Source: Blattabacterium sp. (Blatta orientalis) str. Tarazona (lineage in GTDB: Bacteria; Bacteroidota; Bacteroidia; Flavobacteriales; Blattabacteriaceae). Taken from it: a stretch of DNA of 64,000 nucleotides. A model generated the notes under the pieces. It searched no databases. It was not told the origin of the DNA and saw only the letters and a list, made by a program, of their open reading frames with translations. The stretch is from the NCBI RefSeq assembly GCF_000334405.1, contig NC_020195.1:496001-560000 (forward strand). The letters run 5' to 3'. A program made the position numbers and the translations under genes. Below are positions 48,469 through 57,639 of the stretch, piece by piece (position 1 is the first letter of the stretch; every line of letters begins with the position of its first letter).

Positions 48469-49803
48469 TTGTTATCATCAAAATTAAATCTCTTGGAAAA
48501 AGAATCTTCGACGATCATTTTTTTAGAAAGCACTCTATATTTTCAAATATTTATTTATTTTGTGTTAATAATAATCTTACTATTATTTTCTGCACTTATA
48601 TCTGGATCAGAAACTGCTTTTTTTTGTCTTGAAAAAAAAACTATTGATAGAGAAATAAAAAAAAATCCATCTAGAGGAGATAGAGTGTTAAATGTTCTTA
48701 AGAATAGAAAAAAACTTTTAGCTACAATATTGATATCCAATAATTTTTCTAATATAGGAATTGTTATATTAAGCTCATATTTAATAACAAAATCTTGGAA
48801 AAAAAGTTTTTCAATTCCTCTAAATTTTCTTTTAGAAGTGGTCTTTTTAACTTTTATTTTACTTTTATTTGGAGAAATAATTCCAAAAATATATGCTCGA
48901 AAAAATAATTTTCGTTTTGCTCTCTTTATGTCAAAAACCTTGATTTTTCTTGGAAAACTCCTAGATCCTTTTAGTAAAATTATGATCATAATTTCTAAAC
49001 TTATAGAAAAAAAGATGAGAAAGAAAAAAAATAGAATATCTGTGGATCAACTTTCAAAGGCTTTAAAAATTGCATCTTCTCATCAAAAAAATGTTAAAGA
49101 ATGTCTCTTTTTGCAAAGAATTGTAAATTTTGGAAATACAGAAATACATCAAATCATGACTCCAAGAATAGATATGTTTGCTTTGAGCAGCAATACTCTT
49201 TTTTCTCAAGTTTTAGAATTAGTTCGTTATCAGGGATATTCAAGAATTCCTATTTATAAAGACAGTATTGATGATATAGAAGGAGTGCTTTTTGCTAAAG
49301 ATCTTCTTCCATTTATTCATGAAAAAGAATTTCAATGGACTAAACTGATTCATCCTCCTTTTTTTGTTCCAGAAAACAAAAAAATAGATGATCTTTTAAG
49401 TGATTTTAAAAAAAGAAAGATCCATTTAGCCATTGTGGTAGATGAATACGGAGGAACTTGTGGATTAATTACTCTTGAAGATGTTATTGAGGAGATAGTA
49501 GGAGATATTGTAGATGAATTTGATGAAGAAGACATGTCTTATTCAAAACTAAATCAGAATAATTATTTATTTGATGGAAAAACTTCTCTGATCAATTTTT
49601 ATCGTATTATGGGAATAAAAGAGGAAGTATTTTTACGAAAAAAAAAAGGAGATGCAGATACTTTGGGAGGATTTCTTATGGAAAGAAATAAAGAATTTCC
49701 AAAACGGAAACAAAAAATTAATTTTTTGAACTATTCTTTCATTATAAGAAGCATAGATCATAAAAGAATAAAGAGTATAGAAGTAATACGAAAAAAAAAC
49801 TAA
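48469..49803 (+). CDS. gldE: GldE-like CNNM/CorC transporter-type protein
   Basis: This is a 444-residue membrane protein with a DUF21 domain (SALISGSETAFFCLEKKTID, then three helices to about 175), two CBS domains (IMTPRIDMFAL near 228; HLAIVVDEYGGTCGLITLED near 325) and a C-terminal CorC/HlyC domain. Position next to mutY and sequence fit GldE, first named for gliding motility in Flavobacteria. No ATG precedes it, so it starts with TTG 48469, 2 bp after mutY. No gldD follows. In a non-motile symbiont it more likely serves an ion-transport or envelope role. Confidence 0.85.
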   Translation: MLSSKLNLLEKESSTIIFLESTLYFQIFIYFVLIIILLLFSALISGSETAFFCLEKKTIDREIKKNPSRGDRVLNVLKNRKKLLATILISNNFSNIGIVILSSYLITKSWKKSFSIPLNFLLEVVFLTFILLLFGEIIPKIYARKNNFRFALFMSKTLIFLGKLLDPFSKIMIIISKLIEKKMRKKKNRISVDQLSKALKIASSHQKNVKECLFLQRIVNFGNTEIHQIMTPRIDMFALSSNTLFSQVLELVRYQGYSRIPIYKDSIDDIEGVLFAKDLLPFIHEKEFQWTKLIHPPFFVPENKKIDDLLSDFKKRKIHLAIVVDEYGGTCGLITLEDVIEEIVGDIVDEFDEEDMSYSKLNQNNYLFDGKTSLINFYRIMGIKEEVFLRKKKGDADTLGGFLMERNKEFPKRKQKINFLNYSFIIRSIDHKRIKSIEVIRKKN

Positions 49804-49876
49804 ATGATTTTATGTATATTTTAGAAAAAAATTTAGTCAATTTTCTTTAAAATGAAAAAAAAATCCTGTTATCATT

Positions 49877-50479
49877 ATGATAAATTTTAGTCTTTGTCCT
49901 TTTTTAAAAAGAAAAAATTATGGTTTTTTTTTGAGTCTAATTGTTATAACAGCAGGAATCTATTTTTTTTATAAAAAATTTGTTTTATCTACATCCGAGG
50001 AAAAAGCTCTGGAAGAATTAAACTATGCACAAAAATATCTTTCTCAGGGAGCTATAGATGAAGCTTTAAATAAAAAAAAATTAAAAATTCCTTATCTAGG
50101 ATTTTATGGAATTGTTACTAAGTATCCTTTTACTAAAGCAGGTAATATTTCTAAATTTTATGCTGGAATTTGCTTTTATAAATTAGGCAACTATAAAGAA
50201 TCTATAAAAATGATGAGAAATTTTTCTGCAAAAGATGAATTTTTATCCTCTATCAAATATGGAATGATAGGAGATGCCTTTGCACAGATTAGAAATAAAA
50301 ATGAGGCTTTAAAAAATTACGTTAAAGCAGCTAATATAAGAGAAAATGAAATCACTACGCCACTTTATTATTACAAAGCGGCATTATTAACTTTTTCTAT
50401 GAAAAAATACAAAAATTCTAAATTTTTCTTAAAAAAATTGAAAAAAAATATCCTATTTTTCTGCATAAAGAAAGTGTAG
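49877..50479 (+). CDS. TPR-repeat membrane-anchored protein, 3' end frameshifted
   Basis: This protein has one N-terminal membrane helix (about 16-33) and tetratricopeptide-like repeats (KFYAGICFYKLGNYKESIK near 95; KYGMIGDAFAQIRNKNEAL near 135; YYYKAALLTFSMKKYKNSK near 165). The frame ends KKNILFFCIKKV at 50479. With one A added to the A7 run at 50431-50437 it continues KKIEKKYPIFLHKESVEKYL and ends MFIENKL at 50514, a sensible family C-terminus 7 bp before the ribH start. Such proteins next to ribH and mutL are common in Flavobacteria; the function is unknown. Confidence 0.85.
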   Translation: MINFSLCPFLKRKNYGFFLSLIVITAGIYFFYKKFVLSTSEEKALEELNYAQKYLSQGAIDEALNKKKLKIPYLGFYGIVTKYPFTKAGNISKFYAGICFYKLGNYKESIKMMRNFSAKDEFLSSIKYGMIGDAFAQIRNKNEALKNYVKAANIRENEITTPLYYYKAALLTFSMKKYKNSKFFLKKLKKNILFFCIKKV

Positions 50480-50521
50480 AGAAATATCTTATGTTTATTG
50501 AAAATAAATTGTAAATTTTAC

Positions 50522-50998
50522 ATGAAAAAAACTCCTGTATATCAAATAGATAAATTAAGAAAAAATGATCTAAGATTTGCTATTATAGTGGCACAATGGA
50601 ATAATGATATTACCGATAAACTATATAAAGGAGCATATAAAACTTTAATTCAATCAGGAATTTTAAAAGAAAGAATCAAAACCTGGAAAGTTCCAGGAAG
50701 CTATGAACTCATTTATTCAGCTAAAAAAATAGCTCTTTGTTATAATTTTGATTCTATTATTGTCATAGGATCTCTTATACAAGGAGAAACTTGTCATTTT
50801 AAGTATCTTTCTCAAGCGGTTTCACAAGGAATAAAGGATATAAATATTCAATATGATGTTCCAGTTATATTTTGTGTTCTTACTGACAAAAATAAACAGC
50901 AATCTTTGGATAGATCCGGTGGAAAAAAAGGAAATAAAGGCATAGAATGCGCTAAAACAGCTTTATCTATGGCGATTTTTCGTAAATCTGTTGAATGA
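50522..50998 (+). CDS. ribH: 6,7-dimethyl-8-ribityllumazine synthase
   Basis: This is the second-last enzyme of riboflavin synthesis. I chose ATG 50522 (MKKTPVYQIDKLRKND), giving 158 residues; the frame is open a little further upstream but overlaps the previous gene. IIVAQWNNDITDKLYKGA, WKVPGSYELIYSAKKIA and SLIQGETCHFKYL form the active site. The final TGA overlaps the mutL start (ATGATGA). No FMN riboswitch is visible upstream. Confidence 0.95.
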   Translation: MKKTPVYQIDKLRKNDLRFAIIVAQWNNDITDKLYKGAYKTLIQSGILKERIKTWKVPGSYELIYSAKKIALCYNFDSIIVIGSLIQGETCHFKYLSQAVSQGIKDINIQYDVPVIFCVLTDKNKQQSLDRSGGKKGNKGIECAKTALSMAIFRKSVE

Positions 50999-52722
50999 TG
51001 AACAATTCTATTCAATTATTACCTAAAAAAGTGATCAATCAAATTGCTGCGGGTGAAGTAATACAACGTCCTTCTTCTGTATTAAAAGAACTTATGGAAA
51101 ATTCAATAGATGCAAAGGCTAAAATGATTGATGTATTTATAAGAGATTCAGGAAAAACTTTAATTCAATTAATAGACAACGGATATGGAATGAGTTTTAA
51201 TGATGCTAGAATGAGTTATCAGCGATATGCTACTTCTAAAATAAAAACCAATGAGGACCTTTTTAGAATTAGAACGAAAGGATTTCGTGGAGAAGCATTA
51301 GCTTCCATTGCTTTCATTTCTGAACTAGAAATACAAACTAAAAATAAAGAAGAGGTTATGGGGTTTCATCTCCTTATAGAAGAAGGAAAAATAAAAAAAC
51401 AAATTCCCATAAATATGCTTCAAGGGACTAGAATCTCTGTGAAAAACATTTTCTATAAAATTCCTGCTAGGAGACGGTTTTTAAAATCTTCCCGAATAGA
51501 ATTTAAACATATTGTTAATGAATTTTATAAAATCGTTTTAGCACATAGAGATATTGTCTATCGTTTTTATCATAATGATAAAATTCTTTTTTCTTTTAAA
51601 AAGGCTTCTTTAAAGGATAGAATCCAAGAAATTTTTAGTAAAAAAAATAAAATATTAATACCAATTATCATCAAAAAAAGTAGAATTCTTATAGAAGGTT
51701 TTGTTAGTCAACCAGATGCTTATGTACAACGAAAAGGAGATCAATTTCTATTTGTTAACCAACGTAGCATAAAAAATAATTTCTTGCATAGAAAAATACT
51801 TTCCGCTTATGATGGAATTTTAAAAAATTTAAAAACAGTTTCCTATTTTATTTTTATTCATATAGATCCAAGTTTAGTAAATTGGAATATTCATCCTACA
51901 AAAAAAGAAGCAAAATTGGAGGAAGAAGATCTAATTGGAAATATGATTCAACAGGAAATAAAAAATGTTATATCTTGTCAATATAAGGTCAAAAAGGAGG
52001 ATTTAAATCATTCAGATTTTTTATTTTCTTGTGATTCCTATAAAGAATCATTTTTTTTGATGAATCATTATAATTCTTTTTTTGAAGAACTTTCTTATAA
52101 AAGAAAAGTAATTCAGTTAGAGAATTTGATCCATAAAATGAAAAAATCAGATTTTTTTATCGATATTCATTTTACAAAAAAGTTATCTAGCTATGTTTCT
52201 AATGAAAAAGATATAAAAACTTTTCAGATAAATGGAAAATATATAATTTTTCCATGGAAGGAGGAAAATATCATCTTGGTAGATCAACATAGAGCTCATC
52301 AAAATATATTATTTGAATTTTTTTTTCAAAAAGAAAAAAAAATTAATAAGCCAACAGTTCTTTTTCCAATTGAAGTGAGACTGTTAAAGCATGAATTAAA
52401 CTCATTAAATAACATTAAAGATGACTTAATTGAAATGGGATTTCATTTATACTTTTGGAAAAAATCGGCCTACTTATATTCTATTCCGGAAAAAATACAT
52501 AAAAATATTCTGGTTGAAATTTTTCACAATATTTTAACATATAATTTTGCTAAAGGAGAAAAAAATAACAAAAAAATACTTATTAAATCTATAGCTAAAT
52601 CTGCTGCCATAAAATACGGGACAAAATTACATTCTGATAAAATGAAATGTTTAATTAGAGATTTTTTTCTTGTGAAAATACAAGTTATACGTATACAGGA
52701 GATCCTATATTTTTTGTGTTAA
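50995..52722 (+). CDS. mutL: DNA mismatch repair protein MutL, 3' end frameshifted
   Basis: MutL is an ATPase that links MutS to strand incision. The GHKL ATPase is intact: INQIAAGEVIQRPSSVLKEL, DNGYGMSFND, TKGFRGEALASI and the GTRISVKNIFYKIPARR block. The dimerisation domain has WKEENIILVDQHRAHQNILFEFF. The frame ends LVKIQVIRIQEILYFLC. With one T added to the T7 run at 52662-52668 it reads SCENTSYTYTGDPIFF, the family's conserved Cys..Gly.Pro tail, and runs to 52778 (about 594 residues), overlapping the next gene. ATG 50995 or 50998 is the start. Confidence 0.94.
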   Translation: MMNNSIQLLPKKVINQIAAGEVIQRPSSVLKELMENSIDAKAKMIDVFIRDSGKTLIQLIDNGYGMSFNDARMSYQRYATSKIKTNEDLFRIRTKGFRGEALASIAFISELEIQTKNKEEVMGFHLLIEEGKIKKQIPINMLQGTRISVKNIFYKIPARRRFLKSSRIEFKHIVNEFYKIVLAHRDIVYRFYHNDKILFSFKKASLKDRIQEIFSKKNKILIPIIIKKSRILIEGFVSQPDAYVQRKGDQFLFVNQRSIKNNFLHRKILSAYDGILKNLKTVSYFIFIHIDPSLVNWNIHPTKKEAKLEEEDLIGNMIQQEIKNVISCQYKVKKEDLNHSDFLFSCDSYKESFFLMNHYNSFFEELSYKRKVIQLENLIHKMKKSDFFIDIHFTKKLSSYVSNEKDIKTFQINGKYIIFPWKEENIILVDQHRAHQNILFEFFFQKEKKINKPTVLFPIEVRLLKHELNSLNNIKDDLIEMGFHLYFWKKSAYLYSIPEKIHKNILVEIFHNILTYNFAKGEKNNKKILIKSIAKSAAIKYGTKLHSDKMKCLIRDFFLVKIQVIRIQEILYFLC

Positions 52723-52752
52723 ATAACAATTTTTTAAAAAACAATTTTGTAA

Positions 52753-53454
52753 GTGAATTTTTATATATCAAATTTTAATTCAGATGCTGTAAAACACTTA
52801 ATTAGTATTAATATACTTGTATATACAGCTACTTTTGTTTTTTCACAATATAAAATAGAAAATATTCTTTCTTTATATCATCCTTTGGATAATAGATTTG
52901 AATTCTATCAGATTTTTACTCATATGTTTGTACATTCCAAGCGTCTTTTTCTGCACATTTTTTTCAACATGTTAGCCTTATTCATGTTTGGAGGCCAAAT
53001 GGAAACTTTGTTAGGAATTAAAAAATTTTTGATCACCTATTTTTTATCAGGTATTTTAGCTGCGTTATTACAATTAGTGTTCAATACTAGTATTCTTTAT
53101 TATTTCGTTCATTCATTGGATTTTTCCCAAGCAAAAAGAACATTTGATTATTTAAATCAAGAACAACGTATCAATCTTTACAGTTCTATGTATTCTCCAA
53201 TGATGGGGGCTTCTGGAGCTGTAAGTGGAATAGTAGGAGCTTTTGCTAGATATTTTCCAGAACACAAAATATTTATTTTACCATTTCCTTTTCCAATTGC
53301 TGTACGAAAAGCTCTTCTGATTTTTATTTTTGGGAGTTTGATTTCGGCTATTTTTAATTTGGCGCCTGGAGTCGCACATTTTGCTCACATCGGAGGAATA
53401 TTATCTGGTTATTTTATAGGAAATTTTTTTCTAAAAAAAGAAAATCGCTTTTAA
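52753..53454 (+). CDS. Rhomboid family intramembrane serine protease
   Basis: This is a six-helix membrane protein of 233 residues. The catalytic serine is in MGASGAVSGIVGAFARY near residue 155, the histidine is in VAHFAHIGGILSGY near 212, and the loop-1 motif lies around HIFFNMLALFMFG near 72. It starts with GTG 52753. The usual Flavobacteria order is mutL followed by two rhomboid genes; only one remains here. The start would lie inside the restored mutL 3' end. Substrates are unknown. Confidence 0.9.
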   Translation: MNFYISNFNSDAVKHLISINILVYTATFVFSQYKIENILSLYHPLDNRFEFYQIFTHMFVHSKRLFLHIFFNMLALFMFGGQMETLLGIKKFLITYFLSGILAALLQLVFNTSILYYFVHSLDFSQAKRTFDYLNQEQRINLYSSMYSPMMGASGAVSGIVGAFARYFPEHKIFILPFPFPIAVRKALLIFIFGSLISAIFNLAPGVAHFAHIGGILSGYFIGNFFLKKENRF

Positions 53455-53458
53455 GAAA

Positions 53459-54976
53459 TCATTCAGGATTTTTTTTATAAAAGAGGAAATAAGAAAAATA
53501 TATAAATAAAAATGTAAGAAAAAAGGATAAATAGGAGTTTTTTCCATCTACTGTAGTCATAATACGATCCCAACGAAATTTCCAATTGAGAAAATTTAAA
53601 GGATTTTTTCGATCCCAATCTATACTCATCCATATGAATATAGGTTTTCCTACTATATGATCTTCCGGAACGAATCCCCAATAACGAGAATCGGAAGAAT
53701 TATGTCTATTATCTCCCATCATGAAGTAATAGTTTTTTTGTATTTTATAATGATTATTTTTTTTATTATTGATGACGAAACATGAACGTTCTTTTCTTAT
53801 TTTATTTCCTTCATCTACAAGAATATCATAATAGATATGAATATTTTTTGAATTTAATTTAATAATATCTCCCTTCTTAGGAATATACAAAGGGCCAAAA
53901 AAATCTCTGTTCCAACCAAAATGGCTTGGGAATATAGAATCTTCCGAAAAATTTCTTGGTAATAGGTATTTTTTGATATAAATTATATTTTCAAATAAAT
54001 TTCTGATCTGTATTGCTTTCTTTTCAGTCAACATAATTTGATAAAAATATTCGTCATTTTTTTCCCCTATTATATCAATATCTTCTATATCCATATTTTC
54101 TTTAAGAAATTCTATATTTAATGGAATATTTTTTGTTTTAATAAGATAAACTTGTTGTTTTTTTATCTGATAGGGAAACCCATTTTCTTTTTCCTGTTTT
54201 TTATTTACAAATAAAATTCCATTTTTAATAGAAATTATATCTCCCGGTAAACCTACACAACGTTTGATATAGTTTTCTTTTCTATCTATTACTTGATGAT
54301 TTAAATCTTTAGGAAAATTAAAAACTACAATATCATTCCTCATTATAGATTGTATAGGAGAGAAACGGAAATAAGGCCATTGAAAAAAAGAAATATAAGA
54401 TTTCCATTTACCTATTATAGTGTTATGTGTAAAAGGGATAGATATTGGAGTTATAGGCATTCGCAATCCATAATGAATTTTACTGACTAATATAAAATCA
54501 CCTACTAGTAAAGATCCTTCCATAGAAGAAGTAGGAATGGCAAATGGTTGAACTATATAAGTGTGTGTAAGAAAAGAAAGAATCATAGCAAATAGGATAT
54601 TTGATCCTGTATTTTTTTTCTCTTTGTAGATTATTTTGGATGTTTCCAGTTTTTTAGAGTAATTTATATAATAGATATATCCTCCTAGAGATAGAAAAAA
54701 TAAAAAAATATCTTTTTTACTTGTCTTTCCAAAAAACGAAGTAAATCTATCCATAAAGTTATAAGCAAAAAAATACTTGTTAATGGAATAAATAAAAGAA
54801 AAAATCCACCAAATAGGTCTATGAGAAATTTTTAAAAGAAAAACAATATTGTATATTGGAATTATTTGTTGAAGATAACTGATTCCCATTTTTTTTAACA
54901 GTCTCCATGTCCCGAAAACATGAATAATATGTTCAAGAAATAAAAAAATTCCACTAAAAAAAAGATATTGATACAT
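53459..54976 (-). CDS. lepB: Signal peptidase I
   Basis: This enzyme cleaves signal peptides from secreted proteins. The catalytic serine is in PTSSMEGSLLVGDF near residue 150 and the lysine in NYIKRCVGLPGD near 237. The C-terminal box MGDNRHNSSDSRYWGFV is near 415. At 505 residues it is the long Bacteroidetes type, with extra membrane helices before the active site (about 5-25, 40-95) and after it (484-500), and a large insert between the Lys and the GDN box. It is 18 bp downstream of dapB and convergent with rhomboid. Confidence 0.95.
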   Translation of the reverse strand: MYQYLFFSGIFLFLEHIIHVFGTWRLLKKMGISYLQQIIPIYNIVFLLKISHRPIWWIFSFIYSINKYFFAYNFMDRFTSFFGKTSKKDIFLFFLSLGGYIYYINYSKKLETSKIIYKEKKNTGSNILFAMILSFLTHTYIVQPFAIPTSSMEGSLLVGDFILVSKIHYGLRMPITPISIPFTHNTIIGKWKSYISFFQWPYFRFSPIQSIMRNDIVVFNFPKDLNHQVIDRKENYIKRCVGLPGDIISIKNGILFVNKKQEKENGFPYQIKKQQVYLIKTKNIPLNIEFLKENMDIEDIDIIGEKNDEYFYQIMLTEKKAIQIRNLFENIIYIKKYLLPRNFSEDSIFPSHFGWNRDFFGPLYIPKKGDIIKLNSKNIHIYYDILVDEGNKIRKERSCFVINNKKNNHYKIQKNYYFMMGDNRHNSSDSRYWGFVPEDHIVGKPIFIWMSIDWDRKNPLNFLNWKFRWDRIMTTVDGKNSYLSFFLTFLFIYFSYFLFYKKNPE

Positions 54977-54994
54977 CTGATGATAGGATCAGAT

Positions 54995-55705
54995 CTATAT
55001 TCCTAATCCTAATACATCTTTCATAGAAAAAAAACCTTTTTTATTTCTAATCCATTCTGCAGCTATAATGGCTCCTAATGCAAATCCTTCTCTGCTATGA
55101 GCTTTGTGTTTTATTTCTATATCTTCTATTTTAGATTGATATGTCACTATATGTGTTCCCGGAATTTTTTCCAATCTTTTGGAAATGATTAATACTTGAT
55201 CTTTTGTATCTTTCTTATCTAAGATCCATGCTTTTTTCATTTTATTATTAATAATATCTTTTGCTAAAGAAATAGCCGTTCCACTAGGTTTATCTATTTT
55301 TTCTTTATGATGAATTTCCTCAATTTTTACTTCATAATCTGTGGCGTATGTAGATAAAAATTTTGATAGTTGATGATTGATCTCGAAAAATATATTCATC
55401 CCTATACTGAAATTAGAAGAATATAAAAAAGTTCCGTTATTTTTTTTACAAAGATCCTTAATAAAAGGAAATTTTTCTAGCCATCCTGTAGTTCCACATA
55501 CTATAGGGATGTTATTTTCCAAACAAATTTTTATATTCTTAAAAGCAGAGTCTGGCTGAGTAAATTCTATAGCCACATCCGTATTTTTCAAGGAAATGCA
55601 ATTAGGACTTTCGTTAGAAAAAAAGGAAATTTGATGATTTCTAATTTTCGCTATTTTTTCTACAGATTTTCCCATTTTTCCATATCCTATTATTGCTATA
55701 TTCAT
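54995..55705 (-). CDS. dapB: 4-hydroxy-tetrahydrodipicolinate reductase
   Basis: This is a step of the diaminopimelate/lysine pathway. The nucleotide loop IIGYGKMGKSVEKIA is at residues 4-18. The active-site EIHHKEKIDKPSGTAISLA lies near 129-147, and the end HSREGFALGAIIAAEW is conserved. The length of 236 residues is the compact Bacteroidetes form. It supplies DAP for peptidoglycan and lysine for the host, and is transcribed with lepB, an order common in the phylum. Confidence 0.96.
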   Translation of the reverse strand: MNIAIIGYGKMGKSVEKIAKIRNHQISFFSNESPNCISLKNTDVAIEFTQPDSAFKNIKICLENNIPIVCGTTGWLEKFPFIKDLCKKNNGTFLYSSNFSIGMNIFFEINHQLSKFLSTYATDYEVKIEEIHHKEKIDKPSGTAISLAKDIINNKMKKAWILDKKDTKDQVLIISKRLEKIPGTHIVTYQSKIEDIEIKHKAHSREGFALGAIIAAEWIRNKKGFFSMKDVLGLGI

Positions 55706-55783
55706 ATTCTTTTTCTTTTTTTTTAATTAAATAATAATATAAATCAATTTTATTAAGCAAAAATAAATTATCTTTACGAAAAG

Positions 55784-56204
55784 ATGAAAAAGAAAGTAAT
55801 AATTACAGGTGGCGAAAATGGAATAGGATATGAAATAGCAAAAGAATTCTTAAATATGGGGCATTATGTTTTAGCTATATCCAGAGATGGAAGTAAATTA
55901 TTAAAATTCAAAAATCACCCATTTGGAATTTTTATTCCATTAGAAATGGACTTAACTAAAAAATATTCCTATAAAAAAATAGAAAAAATTTTATGGGAAT
56001 GGATGTTCGTAGACATACTTATTAATAATGCCGGTTTCTTAGTGAAAAAAATTTCGATAAATTAAAAGATCAAGATTAAGATCTATATTATTCTTATACT
56101 AAAAAATTTTCTTGGTTATCTGTATATAGTTCTTCTTAAAAGATTCCTTTTGAATCTAATGGATCTCGTGTAAATTGTTTAGCATTACATTAGGAGCATT
56201 ACAA
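55784..56204 (+). pseudogene. Decayed short-chain dehydrogenase/reductase gene
   Basis: The first 93 codons (to 56065) are a good Rossmann start: KKVIITGGENGIGYEIAKEF with the TGxxxGxG loop, then DILINNAGFLVKKIS with the NNAG motif. After that the frame breaks at an A7 run, where one more A would give VKKNFDKLKDQD, followed by stops. Later scraps are recognisable in other frames: KKFSWLSVYSSS (the Ser-Tyr-Ser area) and GSRVNCLA followed by LGALQ (the C-terminal nucleotide site). About 90 residues are missing in between. This is a true pseudogene, not just a miscalled base. Confidence 0.85.
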
Positions 56205-56247
56205 TTATTTTTAATGGAAAAAACCCTATTTCTTCTACAAATTAATC

Positions 56248-56332
56248 GCCCACGTGGTGGAATTGGTAGACACGCCACCTTGAGGGGGTGGTATCCGATT
56301 AGGATGTGCTGGTTCAAATCCAGTCGTGGGTA
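56248..56332 (+). tRNA. tRNA-Leu (anticodon GAG)
   Basis: The acceptor stem GCCCACG/CGTGGGT pairs with one G-U at the end; the discriminator is A at 56332. The anticodon stem CCACC/GGTGG closes the loop TTGAGGG (anticodon GAG, codons CUC/CUU). The variable arm and the T-arm CTGGTTCAAATCCAG are clear. It is the third leucine tRNA in the window and ends 7 bp before the convergent ilvA. Confidence 0.96.
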
Positions 56333-56338
56333 CAAAAT

Positions 56339-57601
56339 TTATATAAGAACACGAAATAAATCCGGATCTTTATTTAGATACTGAAAATGAACTTTATACT
56401 TTTTCATTCTTCCTAGTAATCCAGAAAATTCATTCTTATCTGCTAATTCTATTCCTATTATAGCTGGCCCTTCTTCTTTAGAATTTTTTTTCGAGTATTC
56501 GAAATAAGCAATATCATCTTTTGGCCCCAAAATATTATTAACAAATTCTTTTAAGGCTCCTGCTCTTTGTGGAAACTTTACAATGAAATAATGTTTTTTT
56601 TCTTCATATAAAAGAGATCTTTCTCTTATCTCTTCTGTTCTAGTAATATCGTTATTTCCACCGCTTAATACACAAACTATAGTCTTTCCTTTTATTTTTT
56701 TAGAATAAAAATCTAATGCAGATATTGAAAGAGCTCCAGCTGGTTCGGCTACAATAGCTTCCAAATTATATAAATCTAAAATAGTAGTACAAACCTTTCC
56801 TTCCGGGACTGTCTTTATTTCAGATAAAATTTGATTACATATGTTAAAGTTTAATTCCCCTACTTTTTTTACTGAAGCACCATCAATAAATCTATCTATG
56901 GTTTTTAATTCTATTACTTTTCCTTTTTTTAAAGAATAACTCATAGATGGAGCGCCCTGAGGTTCTACTCCTATGATTTTAGTTTTTGGACTAAATTGTT
57001 TAAAAATACTTCCTACGCCTGAAGCCAACCCTCCTCCTCCAATAGGAATAAAAACGTAATCAATAGAGTGATAATTAGATTGTTTTAAAATCTCTAAACC
57101 TACAGTAGCCTGACCTTCAATAATTTTAATATCATCAAAAGGATGAATGAATATTTTTTTATTCTTTTTGCAATCTTTCATTGCTTCATAACTTACTGCA
57201 TCGAAAGTATCTCCAATAAGAACAATTTCCACATTTTCTTTTCCAAACATCTTAACTCTTTCTACTTTTTGTTTAGGAGTAGTACTAGGCATATAAATTT
57301 TTCCTGGTAATTGTAATATATTACAAGAATAAGCTACACCTTGTGCATGATTTCCTGCACTAGCACAAACAATTCCCTTTTTTAGTTCTATATGGGATAA
57401 ACTTTTTATTTTATTATATGCTCCTCTAATTTTATAAGAACGTATAATCTGCAAATCTTCTCTTTTCAAAAAAATATTAGCTTGATATTTTTCGGACAAA
57501 ATAGAATTTCTCTGCAAGGGAGTTTCATAAATAATATCTTTTAATAGGTTTTTTGCCTTAACAACTTCTTCATAAGAAGGAAAATATAATTTATTTTTCA
57601 A
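56339..57601 (-). CDS. ilvA: Threonine dehydratase (threonine ammonia-lyase)
   Basis: This enzyme makes 2-oxobutanoate from threonine, the entry to isoleucine. The PLP lysine is Lys57 in RSYKIRGAYNKI. The phosphate loop GGGGLASGVG is near 190 and SGGNNDI near 312. A single C-terminal ACT-like regulatory domain (about 330-420) makes it the 420-residue type, likely the biosynthetic form. It is the last gene of ilvD-ilvB-ilvN-ilvC-ilvA, which ties it to the thr operon at 9-14 kb. Confidence 0.95.
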   Translation of the reverse strand: MKNKLYFPSYEEVVKAKNLLKDIIYETPLQRNSILSEKYQANIFLKREDLQIIRSYKIRGAYNKIKSLSHIELKKGIVCASAGNHAQGVAYSCNILQLPGKIYMPSTTPKQKVERVKMFGKENVEIVLIGDTFDAVSYEAMKDCKKNKKIFIHPFDDIKIIEGQATVGLEILKQSNYHSIDYVFIPIGGGGLASGVGSIFKQFSPKTKIIGVEPQGAPSMSYSLKKGKVIELKTIDRFIDGASVKKVGELNFNICNQILSEIKTVPEGKVCTTILDLYNLEAIVAEPAGALSISALDFYSKKIKGKTIVCVLSGGNNDITRTEEIRERSLLYEEKKHYFIVKFPQRAGALKEFVNNILGPKDDIAYFEYSKKNSKEEGPAIIGIELADKNEFSGLLGRMKKYKVHFQYLNKDPDLFRVLI

Positions 57602-57639
57602 TATTTTAAAAATAAAAAAATGTCAATAAAATATTTTAT

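Noticed and set aside
50498..50521. Upstream extension of ribH as its true N-terminus
   Set aside because: The extra eight codons overlap the restored end of the TPR gene and are not part of the family; ATG 50522 fits better.
56175..56384. 69-codon frame reading through tRNA-Leu(GAG)
   Set aside because: It combines the end of the dehydrogenase pseudogene with the tRNA and the antisense end of ilvA.
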